Below are positions 1 to 6,130 of a DNA stretch of 6,130 nt, in pieces. Below the pieces are notes generated by a model. It had not been told where the DNA came from. It saw nothing but the letters and a program-made list of their open reading frames with translations, and ran no database searches. Where the stretch lies: assembly GCA_902797565.1 (NCBI GenBank), contig CADBTO010000161.1:1-6130 (forward strand). Direction: 5' to 3'. Made by a program: the position numbers and the translations under genes. This stretch comes from an uncultured Lachnospiraceae bacterium. GTDB lineage: Bacteria > Bacillota > Clostridia > Lachnospirales > Lachnospiraceae. Position 1 is the stretch's first letter. Every line of letters begins with the position of its first letter.

Positions 1-479
1 AGGAGTTTTTGTACCAGTTCGTCGTCCTTGGAGAAGTGGATGTGCGGAAGCTGCACTGGATCGGGACGCTGAAGCGAGGGATCCTGAAATGGGAGTATGC
101 CGAGTTCCTGGAACAGGTTGGGAACCTTGAAAGGAAGGAAGACAAGGAAAGTGCGGAGACAGTCAGTGATGCAGTGGTTAAGGCGAATATTGAGCAGATC
201 AGGAAATGGAGGGCGGATGAGGTTATGGGAAAAGAAATGTTGAAACTGATGGAGCCGGAACTGAAAGAGCGGGAGGAACTGGGAGAGGAGCGCGGCCTGA
301 AGCTGGGAGAGGAGCGCGGCCTGAAGTTAGGAGAGGAGCGTGGCCTGAGGTTAGGGGAGAGTCGCCTTGGGGAGCTGGTCAGCCGTCTGCTGTCCGAAGG
401 ACTTCTGGATGAAGTGCGAAAGGCGGCGTCAGATGAGCAGGCAAGGCAGCAGCTGTATGCGAAGTACAGCATAGCATAG
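1..479 (+). CDS. C-terminal part of a hypothetical protein with a GEERGLKL repeat tail (Rpn/PD-(D/E)XK-like tail), 5' partial
   Basis: The frame is open from the left edge to the TAG at 477-479, so the N-terminus probably lies outside the window. A TTG at 9-11 could serve as a start, but the AGGAG at 1-5 is only three bases away, too close for a normal ribosome binding site. The frame also stays open upstream of it, so I treat the gene as partial. About 90 visible residues are mixed helical and charged. They lead into three copies of G-E-E-R-G-L-[KR]-L and then a short helical C-terminus containing L-V-S-R-L-L-S-E-G-L-L-D-E-V. Such repetitive Gly/Glu/Arg tails followed by a short helix are typical of Rpn-type recombination-promoting nucleases and other Clostridia hypotheticals. 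The nuclease core itself is not visible, so a family call rests on the tail only. The downstream gene starts 18 bases later and may share its transcript. Confidence 0.6.
   Translation, partial: EFLYQFVVLGEVDVRKLHWIGTLKRGILKWEYAEFLEQVGNLERKEDKESAETVSDAVVKANIEQIRKWRADEVMGKEMLKLMEPELKEREELGEERGLKLGEERGLKLGEERGLRLGESRLGELVSRLLSEGLLDEVRKAASDEQARQQLYAKYSIA
279..371 (+). repeat. 24-bp in-frame tandem repeat (three units plus a decayed fourth)
   Basis: Units lie at 279-302, 303-326 and 327-350, and a partial, diverged unit follows at 351-371. The first two units are identical. The third differs only at a few positions, mostly synonymous (CTG to TTA, CGC to CGT) plus AAG to AGG. Each unit encodes L-G-E-E-R-G-L-[KR], so copy-number change by slippage would keep the frame and only lengthen or shorten the tail. 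Confidence 0.9.
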
Positions 480-480
480 G

Positions 481-488
481 AAAGGAGG
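481..488 (+). promoter_or_regulatory. Strong ribosome binding site deciding the TTG start at 498
   Basis: AAAGGAGG lies directly after the preceding stop codon and nine bases before TTG 498-500. The next in-frame ATG (720) would remove the catalytic motif, so this site fixes the TTG as the start of the nucleotidyltransferase. Confidence 0.8.
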
Positions 489-497
489 GAGGGACGG

Positions 498-815
498 TTG
501 GAGGGAAGGGAAGGCAGGGAGAAAATCGGGAGTATCCCCAGCCGTTTGCTTCGGCAGATCCAGGGGTTTGCGAAGCAACGCGGGATACGGGAAGTGATTT
601 TATTTGGTTCGCGGGCCAGGGGGACGCATCGGGAGCGGAGCGATATTGATCTGGCGGCCAGGGGCGGGGATTTTGACGGGTTTTATTGGGATATCAGGGA
701 AAAGGCGGATTCGCTGCTCATGTTTGATTTGGTGGAGCTGGATGCAGGGATCTCTGAGGAACTTCGAAAGGAAATTGAAAGGGATGGACTGACGCTTTAT
801 GAAGAAACTGGATAA
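498..815 (+). CDS. MNT-type nucleotidyltransferase domain protein (HI0073/MntA-like)
   Basis: This is a 105-residue minimal nucleotidyltransferase, the usual size for stand-alone MNT proteins. The catalytic signature is complete: G37-S38, ten residues, then D49-x-D51, within L-F-G-S-R-A-R-G and S-D-I-D-L. A third acidic residue fits D77 in F-D-L-V-E-L. In this family these residues bind metal and nucleotide and transfer NMP (AMP in MntA) to a partner. The start is TTG, chosen because of the strong AAAGGAGG nine bases upstream. The stop overlaps the next gene by 17 bases, a layout typical of two-subunit HI0073/HI0074 and MntA/HepT pairs. By analogy it would act in the cytoplasm on the HEPN-fold partner encoded at 799-1218, as antitoxin or as catalytic subunit. 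The family call is firm; the substrate is inferred. Confidence 0.92.
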   Translation: MEGREGREKIGSIPSRLLRQIQGFAKQRGIREVILFGSRARGTHRERSDIDLAARGGDFDGFYWDIREKADSLLMFDLVELDAGISEELRKEIERDGLTLYEETG

Positions 816-1218
816 TTTTTCGAGCTGCCTGCGTGTATTAGAACAGGCGGATTTTCGGATGGCAGAAGCGGACGAGATTTATCGGACAGGCGTGGTGGGG
901 CAGTTCAACCTGACGTTTGAACTTGCCTGGAAAGCATTGCAGGCGGTGCTGCGGATTCACGGCGTGGCCGGATCAGAAAGCGGATCGCCCAGGGAGATTC
1001 TGCAGCAGGGCTATCAGGCGGGCTTTGTGGAGGAGTCTGCGGTATGGCTGTTGATGCTTAAAAAAAGAAATACGTCTGTACATTTGTATAACGAGGAAGA
1101 GATCGATGCATTGATGATTCTGATCCGGGACAGCTTTATTCCGGCATTTGCCGGGCTGGAGCGGGTATTGGAGCAGAAACTGGAAGAAATGGAAGGAGAT
1201 TGGAAAGGAGGTCTGTAA
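799..1218 (+). CDS. HI0074-family nucleotidyltransferase partner protein (HEPN fold)
   Basis: This 139-residue, mostly helical protein has the hallmarks of the HI0074 'nucleotidyltransferase substrate-binding' family: Q-F-N-L-T-F-E-L-A-W-K at 35-45, S-P-R-E at 63-66, an A-G-F/W-L-L-M-L segment, and R90-N-T-S-V-H95-L-Y97. The last is a full R-x4-H-x-Y motif. In HEPN-fold toxins such as HepT, Arg and His form the RNase site and the Tyr is the residue AMPylated by the MNT partner. Whether HI0074-type members are RNases or only substrate-binding subunits is less settled. The ATG sits inside the end of the nucleotidyltransferase gene with only a weak, distant AAAGGGA (778-784), so translation is probably coupled to it. 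Its last codons carry the ribosome binding site of the giant downstream gene. Family assignment is confident; toxin activity is an inference. Confidence 0.9.
   Translation: MKKLDNFSSCLRVLEQADFRMAEADEIYRTGVVGQFNLTFELAWKALQAVLRIHGVAGSESGSPREILQQGYQAGFVEESAVWLLMLKKRNTSVHLYNEEEIDALMILIRDSFIPAFAGLERVLEQKLEEMEGDWKGGL
1204..1212 (+). promoter_or_regulatory. Near-perfect Shine-Dalgarno for the giant gene
   Basis: AAAGGAGGT matches the anti-Shine-Dalgarno over nine bases and lies five bases before ATG 1218. It is embedded in the last codons of the HI0074-family gene. The TAATG overlap of stop (1216-1218) and start (1218-1220) points to re-initiation or coupled translation, and the strength of the site suggests high output. 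Confidence 0.85.
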
Positions 1219-4200
1219 TGCCAGCAGCAGCAGGAAAGGCGAAACAGAAGGGGACGGGGGAGAAGGCGCACCATCATCATCGCCGTCATCACCATAAGAA
1301 AATGGACCTTGACGGACCGGGCACACAAACGCAGGAAGAAGGCGGCACCATTACAAATGACCAATTGTTGAGCATGATCGCGGAATCGAATGGGGCAGGG
1401 GATGCAGCGCAGGAAGAACAGCAGGAAGGCGGAGTGACATTGAAGGTCAACGGCACGTCGATCCGTGTCGATGCCGGAGGAGGGAAGCAGATTCCGCTTT
1501 TCAGCGGCGCGGTGCTGGATCTGGCCAGCGTGGAACTGGAGATTTTTGAAGAGGACGACAAAAAGACCGCAATGCCGAAGAGCGGGGAGGCGCGTCTGGT
1601 CGTGGCACCGAAGGCATCCGGCCAGATCCAGGAGATCCGGACGAAGGAGTTTTTGCTCCGGGACGATGAGACGCGCAGCGGTGAGAATGCCGTCCAGGGG
1701 AAAACATCCGGTGATATGGCGTTCATCCTTGCGGACGGCGGGTTTTTTATCGTACCGCAGGGCGTTTATACGGAGGAGCGGCTCGTTTCGGAAGGGGAAG
1801 GCGTGGTCCGGCACGATGGCGGCGCGGTAGAAGCCGGGCGCGGGCTTGTGGTGGATGGCGACGGGGTGCACAACGTAGACGCGGAGGATGGGAAGATCCA
1901 AGAAACATCCGGAAAGGTTTCTGCCGGCCTTTCGAAGGCGGCGGATGCGCAAAGCAACGCGGCGAGTGAGAGTGAAGCAGAAGAGATGGAACCCGTCGGG
2001 CGGATCCTGCCGAAAAAGGACGTTTCTTTGGAAGGGATGGAAAAGAGCTTTTCCAAGACTGTGTTGACAAGTGAAGAGGACGAGGACGAAGACGAAGAAG
2101 AGGCGGAGGAAGAACCTGCGCTGAAGGGCGTTGGGAAGAAGGCGCTCAGCAGAAAGGATCTCCGGGAGGGCGCAAAGCAGCTGGCGTCCGAGAAGATTGC
2201 GGAGCCGGTCAAGGAATTTGCAAAAGAAAAGGCGACAGAACTTAAAGACGATGCCGTAGAAGCGCTTAAGAAAACCTGGGCGGAATCCACGAAGGGGCTC
2301 AAGCCGCAGGATCTGGTCGAACATCCGTTCGATACCATCCGGGCCATTCAGGGCAAGGCAAAATCAGAACTTCGGAAAAACGTGGAGGAACTCTGGCAAA
2401 GCGAGAACGAGGGGGAACTTGCAAAGCTTGGGCGTGCGGGCGACATCATCACGGATGAGATCTGGGTTCAGTTCGATGAGATCAAGGAAAAGATGGAATG
2501 GGTGGTGAAGCTGCTGTCCAGTCTGAGCCTGTATATGGACATCGCGGAGAAACTGGGCATCAATATGGCACCCATCCGGAACACGGTTGACATGGTGATC
2601 CGCTCCATCTCGGATTTTTCTGACAACATGGAAAATAAACTCCAGACTGTTGTCCCGAAGGAAGAGGGCGAGGAAGAGGAGGATGAGGATGAAAACTCCA
2701 TGGAGATCGAGATCCCGATCGTTGGAGTACCGGGCTTCCAGCTTGATGCGGTGATTACGCCTGCATATATGATCCGGTTTGGGGCGGATCTGAAGATGAA
2801 CAAGGCGGATATCGGCCAGCCGGTGACGGTTGCGCTGGGCGTGGATGCGTTTGGTACGGTCAGTATCGCTGCCGGACTGCGGGCAAAGGCGGGGAACGAG
2901 CTCATCGCGCTTTGCGGCACCGTGGAAGGGAAGCTGGAACTGGCAGGGATGCTGGACGGGGACAAGAAGTTCGCGCATGCGGGAATTGACGCACTCCAGA
3001 TCGGGGTGATTACGGATGAAGGACCGGATTTCAGACCGCGCATGGACGCGCTCAAGTTCCAGCTGGGAGCAGAGCTTCTGGCATCACTGGAGGCGATTCT
3101 TGCCGTGAAATCCACGCTGTTCAACTGGTCCCATGATTTGCTGCATGGGAAGCTGACCGCGACCGTTGCGTCCGCGTTGATGGAAGGAACCGCAACGAAT
3201 GAGGGCAATAAGCTGTTTTCATTGAAAGGATGGCGCGTCAGCGATACCAGTATGACGATGGCATTCTTTGACCAGAAAAAATCAGACCTGATGAAGCTGT
3301 CTGTCCAGCCGAATCTGATTGCGAACGCGGAGGAACTGCAGACGAAGGCGACCGACGATATGGAAGCGCTTGAAGAGATGGACGGGAAACTGGAGAAGCT
3401 GCAGGAAACCTTCCAGCAGAGTTCGGACGGGGAGCAGAACCTCGCTGTTGGCTTTGAAAAGAAAGAAGGCAATATGGCAGACCAGGCGGCGCAGCTGCTG
3501 GAATCCATGAAATGGAAGTATAACCGGGTCTTCACGGGGCTGCAAACGGACGCCCGGGAGATTGACATGGCGGTTGTAGCATTCCAGCAGCAGAAAGATG
3601 TCCGGAATGCGAATGAAGCTGCAGATGCGGGCGTGAAGAAACACGAGGCCCGCGTGAAAAAGATGGAGGACTGGAAGCAGGCGCAGGGGGACAAGGAATT
3701 GTCCGCGAAAGATGTGGCGGCCCAGTACAAGAAGGGACGGCACGGCTGGGGCTACGAGCGGTTTGACAAGGAGCAGTCCAAGGAAGAGGCGGAGAGCGAG
3801 CTTTATACCAGGTTCCGCATGAAGATGTACGAGGAGGAGCGGCAGAAGGTCTATGTCAAGAAGCGCCAGGAGCGTTATGACCAGCTGAAAAAGCACTATG
3901 AAGCGTTCCGCGCGCAGAAGATAACGGCGGAGGAGTTCATCTCCCAGTACGAGAGCATCGTGAAAGCGGACGAAGACGGCGGGCTGACAACGCATATTGC
4001 GGAATTCGGAATGGATGTGGACATTTTTTCTGATGAGGAGGCTGCGCTGGACAGCCTGGAGGCATATGAGAAGGAACGCTTCGAAAAAGAGGCGAAAAAA
4101 GTCCTGAAAAAGGTGGATGAGATCCAGAAGATGTATGACGACCTCTCTATAGATGAACGGAAGAGTTTGAATGCGCCGTTCAACAAGAAGGTCCGGAAGG

Positions 4201-6130
4201 AACTGGAAGAGGTCTGGACCGCGTTTTTGGACCAGGGGATTCCGGAAGAAGATTTCCAGACGTATGTCGAGGAACAGCAGATGAAGGCGGACGAAAAGAA
4301 CGCCCTTTGGTATCCGCTTCTGAAGAAGCTTCGCGCGGACAAGGCAAGCTGGGAGAAAGAGGAGAACGAGCAGAAACGCGCAGACATGCTTGCAGAATCC
4401 ACGAAGGATTTTGAGTCAGTCCTCAAGGACGTGTCGTTTGGCTTCAGAAAAACAGAGCTGGATGATTTCAAAGATCCGGCGCACCAGTATAAGCAGCTGA
4501 GTGCCGCGAAGATGATCGAAATGATCGCGAATTACGCCGACGGCAAGGGATACACGATGGAGGATATCCAGGAGAAATACAATACGGACAAGGCTGTCCG
4601 GAAGGCCTACGCGGACTTTTTGGACAAGGCCGGGAAAGATGTCCGGGGGATCGCGCCGCTTGTGGATCTGGGTAAATTCGTTACGTATGAACAGGACAAG
4701 GCGTTGTCCCTCCAGAAGACGAACCCGAAGAAGTCCAGAAAGCATCAGGAGCGGATGTGGTATTTGATGCTGGAGAACCGGATTCTTGGAAACAGCGCGA
4801 AGGATGAGGAATTTGACCAGGATGAGCACAAAACGCAGGTTTTGATCAATTATATGAACGGACTCCGACCGGCTTACTACTCGGCGCACACGGTCACATA
4901 CGAGCGGCTGGGGAAGACCCGCGGGGTCGAGCCGGAACCGGCATCTGCCTATGTGAAGGAGTACATTAAGTCACTCCGGACGCCGGACTTTTCCAATCCT
5001 GCAACGGCGAAGGTGGTTCTGGAGGCGTATATGACTTCCAGGGGTGCCGGGCGGCTGGAGCGGAAAGGGGCGTATGAAGCCGTGGCGGCGATGTCCGAAG
5101 AGGACAAGAAAGATCCGGTCAAGGTGCGGAAAGTCTTCCTGGATGCCGGTGGGAAGGAGTGGATGCTGAATGTAAAACGGAAGGGCGAGCATGGTTATGA
5201 CGATATGATCGGCTTCCTGGAATACAAGACAGGCCGTGGACTGGACAAGATCAAGAAGAAGGACTTCTATAAAGAAGCGTTGGACCATGAACTCCAGTCG
5301 AAGTCCGTGACGCCGGAAAAGATTATGCGCTATGTGGAGGAATACAAGGCGGAGTATGCGGACGAGTCCAAGCACGGGAAGCGGATGAAGCTGATCGCGG
5401 AAGCGAAGAAGAACGGGACGCCGTACAAGGAGCTTCTGGAGCAGTACAACGCACTCGAAAGCAGGGATGGAACCTGGGCCGGGGAGAAAGGCAAGAAGCA
5501 GGCACGCAAGATCTTTGGTATCAGCCATGAGACCGGCTATGACAAGTATCTGGAAAAGAAGCTGAAACAGAAGATCACGCCGGAGCAGATTATGATCTTT
5601 GAGGGCAGCCGGATCGAGGAGGGGTCCTCCAAACATGCAAGGCGCATCGAGGCACTCAACGCAGCATCCACGGACGAGGAGGCACGCGAGGCATACAAGA
5701 GCGAGGCAATGGGCGGCGGTGCCGGCTTCTATTCATGGCTGAAACCCAAGATCAAGGCGCGCGCAAAGGAGTTCCGGCAGAACCGGACGGGCGCACAGGA
5801 GATGGAGCAGATCCGGAAATACGAACAGTCCAAGGCTGAGAAGTACCGGAAGATGCAGGCTTCGGCAATGCAGGATATGACGGACCTGCTGAAAAAGCGG
5901 GACGAGATCTGGGACCGGATGAATGAGAGCAGCAAGGTCATCCAGAAAACGACGGAAATCACGGATCAGGCGGCAAAGATCCTGCGCGAGAAGCCAAAAT
6001 CCATGGAAGAGTATGAAAAGCTGAAGACATCGGCGAAGGACGTGGAACAGGCAAGGGAGGCATTGAAGGCTGGCAGGAAAGATGCAACAGAGGCACAGGA
6101 GTGGCAGGCAAAGGCATTCCGGGAGCTGGA
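1218..6130 (+). CDS. Giant modular coiled-coil/beta-domain protein of unknown function, at least 1637 aa, 3' partial
   Basis: One frame stays open from ATG 1218 to the window end (1637 codons plus two bases), so the C-terminus is missing. I do not recognise the family. Layout by residue: basic His-rich N-terminus (1-30); disordered Gln/Glu/Gly linker (31-71); beta-rich domain (about 72-225, starting V-T-L-K-V-N-G); Ser/Ala linker; acidic run (286-299); amphipathic helices (about 301-480); acidic run (482-492); second beta-rich, Gly/Ala-containing domain (about 495-700, opening I-E-I-P-I-V-G-V-P-G-F); then Lys/Glu-rich helix and probable coiled coil to the edge, with a faint 90-105-residue repeat from about 890. 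There is one cysteine (C566), no Sec signal, no convincing membrane helix and no HExxH. The start is fixed by a near-perfect Shine-Dalgarno and the TAATG overlap with the HEPN gene. It could be a scaffold, a surface or injected effector, or cargo of a contractile injection system; none of these is shown. Confidence 0.9.
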   Translation, partial: MPAAAGKAKQKGTGEKAHHHHRRHHHKKMDLDGPGTQTQEEGGTITNDQLLSMIAESNGAGDAAQEEQQEGGVTLKVNGTSIRVDAGGGKQIPLFSGAVLDLASVELEIFEEDDKKTAMPKSGEARLVVAPKASGQIQEIRTKEFLLRDDETRSGENAVQGKTSGDMAFILADGGFFIVPQGVYTEERLVSEGEGVVRHDGGAVEAGRGLVVDGDGVHNVDAEDGKIQETSGKVSAGLSKAADAQSNAASESEAEEMEPVGRILPKKDVSLEGMEKSFSKTVLTSEEDEDEDEEEAEEEPALKGVGKKALSRKDLREGAKQLASEKIAEPVKEFAKEKATELKDDAVEALKKTWAESTKGLKPQDLVEHPFDTIRAIQGKAKSELRKNVEELWQSENEGELAKLGRAGDIITDEIWVQFDEIKEKMEWVVKLLSSLSLYMDIAEKLGINMAPIRNTVDMVIRSISDFSDNMENKLQTVVPKEEGEEEEDEDENSMEIEIPIVGVPGFQLDAVITPAYMIRFGADLKMNKADIGQPVTVALGVDAFGTVSIAAGLRAKAGNELIALCGTVEGKLELAGMLDGDKKFAHAGIDALQIGVITDEGPDFRPRMDALKFQLGAELLASLEAILAVKSTLFNWSHDLLHGKLTATVASALMEGTATNEGNKLFSLKGWRVSDTSMTMAFFDQKKSDLMKLSVQPNLIANAEELQTKATDDMEALEEMDGKLEKLQETFQQSSDGEQNLAVGFEKKEGNMADQAAQLLESMKWKYNRVFTGLQTDAREIDMAVVAFQQQKDVRNANEAADAGVKKHEARVKKMEDWKQAQGDKELSAKDVAAQYKKGRHGWGYERFDKEQSKEEAESELYTRFRMKMYEEERQKVYVKKRQERYDQLKKHYEAFRAQKITAEEFISQYESIVKADEDGGLTTHIAEFGMDVDIFSDEEAALDSLEAYEKERFEKEAKKVLKKVDEIQKMYDDLSIDERKSLNAPFNKKVRKELEEVWTAFLDQGIPEEDFQTYVEEQQMKADEKNALWYPLLKKLRADKASWEKEENEQKRADMLAESTKDFESVLKDVSFGFRKTELDDFKDPAHQYKQLSAAKMIEMIANYADGKGYTMEDIQEKYNTDKAVRKAYADFLDKAGKDVRGIAPLVDLGKFVTYEQDKALSLQKTNPKKSRKHQERMWYLMLENRILGNSAKDEEFDQDEHKTQVLINYMNGLRPAYYSAHTVTYERLGKTRGVEPEPASAYVKEYIKSLRTPDFSNPATAKVVLEAYMTSRGAGRLERKGAYEAVAAMSEEDKKDPVKVRKVFLDAGGKEWMLNVKRKGEHGYDDMIGFLEYKTGRGLDKIKKKDFYKEALDHELQSKSVTPEKIMRYVEEYKAEYADESKHGKRMKLIAEAKKNGTPYKELLEQYNALESRDGTWAGEKGKKQARKIFGISHETGYDKYLEKKLKQKITPEQIMIFEGSRIEEGSSKHARRIEALNAASTDEEAREAYKSEAMGGGAGFYSWLKPKIKARAKEFRQNRTGAQEMEQIRKYEQSKAEKYRKMQASAMQDMTDLLKKRDEIWDRMNESSKVIQKTTEITDQAAKILREKPKSMEEYEKLKTSAKDVEQAREALKAGRKDATEAQEWQAKAFREL
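1269..1295 (+). other. His-rich N-terminal segment of the giant protein
   Basis: Residues 18-26 are four His, two Arg and three His, flanked by Lys on both sides within a very basic first 28 residues. Natural His clusters of this sort can bind metal ions or nucleic acid/polyphosphate. The Arg interruption and mixed CAT/CAC codons argue against an introduced tag. Confidence 0.85.
2073..2114 (+). other. Acidic low-complexity run (residues 286-299)
   Basis: Thirteen of fourteen residues are Asp or Glu, encoded by near-repetitive GAG/GAC/GAA triplets. It separates the first beta-rich domain and its linker from the first helical section, so it probably acts as a flexible, highly charged spacer. 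Confidence 0.85.
2661..2693 (+). other. Second acidic low-complexity run (residues 482-492)
   Basis: Ten of eleven residues are Asp or Glu. It stands immediately before the second beta-rich domain, mirroring the first acidic run and marking another domain boundary. Confidence 0.85.
2700..3317 (+). other. Second beta-rich domain of the giant protein (about residues 495-700)
   Basis: This section has alternating hydrophobic/polar residues, many Gly, Ala and Val, and little of the Lys/Glu helix bias seen on both sides. It opens with I-E-I-P-I-V-G-V-P-G-F, includes V-A-L-G-V-D-A-F-G-T-V and L-T-A-T-V-A-S-A-L, and holds the only cysteine (C566). Boundaries are approximate, set by the acidic run before and the start of helical sequence after. 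I cannot name the fold. Confidence 0.55.
3885..5738 (+). repeat. Degenerate protein-level repeats of about 90-105 residues within the giant protein
   Basis: A short motif of the form T-[PA]-E-[EKQ]-[FI]-x-x-x-[YF], preceded by an aromatic/Lys-rich helix, recurs near residues 903, 1008, 1113, 1263, 1365 and 1454. The clearest pair is 1350-1420 and 1440-1507. Both share Y...L...L then T-P-E-x-I-M, then S-K-H-x-[KR]-R, and both end in Trp, with roughly 16 identities over 71 aligned positions by eye. Divergence is too great to see at the DNA level. Confidence 0.5.

Noticed and set aside
9..11. TTG at 9 as the true start of the first gene
   Set aside because: The frame is open upstream to the window edge, and AGGAG at 1-5 is only three bases away. 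A partial gene is more likely.
604..792. 62-codon + strand frame inside the nucleotidyltransferase gene
   Set aside because: The overlapping frame carries the complete GS-x10-D-x-D motif, so this one is a shadow.
1465..1830. 121-codon + strand frame inside the giant gene
   Set aside because: It is an out-of-frame overlap with Arg/Trp/Ser bias. The in-frame reading gives a coherent beta-rich domain.
1014..2324. 436-codon open frame on the - strand
   Set aside because: It lies opposite the giant gene and the end of the HEPN gene, both strongly supported. Its translation is Phe/Leu/Arg/His-rich with no domain, as expected for the antisense of a Lys/Glu-rich gene in GC-rich DNA.
2499..2543. Possible membrane helix at residues 428-442
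   Set aside because: The hydrophobic stretch is short and contains Lys and several Ser. It fits an amphipathic helix better than a membrane span.
2468..3730. 420-codon open frame on the - strand
   Set aside because: Its Ser/Phe-rich, low-complexity translation is the reverse complement of Glu/Lys/Gly codons in the giant gene. No ribosome binding site or family motif was seen.
3282..5962. Further - strand open frames (for example 3282-3995, 3896-4471, 4416-4889, 4971-5636)
   Set aside because: All are antisense shadows of the giant gene, with Leu/Arg- or Ser/Phe-biased translations and no start context.
1218..6130. Phage tape-measure protein
   Set aside because: The protein is long and helical, but it has no clear membrane segments or lytic domain and no adjacent tail genes. 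The upstream neighbours are a toxin-antitoxin-like pair.
1218..6130. Metalloprotease or DUF4157-type injected toxin
   Set aside because: No HExxH motif was found in the translated frame. An injection-system link is kept only as a weak hypothesis.

Overview
The window reads entirely on the + strand and is almost fully coding. The likely host is a gut-type anaerobic Firmicute of the Clostridia (Lachnospiraceae-like). This is an inference from the very strong AAAGGAGG ribosome binding sites, a TTG start, the moderately high GC, and the G-E-E-R-G-L repeat tail of the first protein, a tail type common in that group. No rRNA, tRNA, CRISPR array, insertion sequence end or terminator was seen, and no gap exceeds 20 bases.

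Layout: (1) 1-479 is the C-terminal part of a gene entering from the left. It ends in a charged tail built from a 24-bp tandem repeat, as in Rpn/PD-(D/E)XK-type proteins. (2) 498-815 is a small MNT-type nucleotidyltransferase with an intact GS-x10-D-x-D catalytic signature. (3) 799-1218 is its HI0074-family, HEPN-fold partner, with a complete R-x4-H-x-Y motif. Together these resemble the HI0073/HI0074 pair and, by motif, the MntA/HepT type of toxin-antitoxin module. (4) From 1218 to beyond the right edge runs one uninterrupted reading frame of at least 1637 codons. It encodes a giant protein I do not recognise.

The giant protein has a His-rich basic N-terminus, a first beta-rich domain (about 72-225), an acidic run, a helical section, a second acidic run, a second beta-rich domain (about 495-700), and then more than 900 residues of Lys/Glu-rich helix. 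The helical part contains a faint repeat of about 90-105 residues. There is one cysteine in 1637 residues, and no signal peptide or clear membrane segment.

The four genes are spaced +18, -17 and -1 bases. The last three are therefore probably translated from one transcript, with the giant gene coupled to the HEPN gene through a TAATG overlap under a nine-base Shine-Dalgarno match. The main point of interest is this giant, unassigned, modular protein directly downstream of an intact nucleotidyltransferase/HEPN pair. Whether they form a functional system or are only neighbours cannot be settled from the window.
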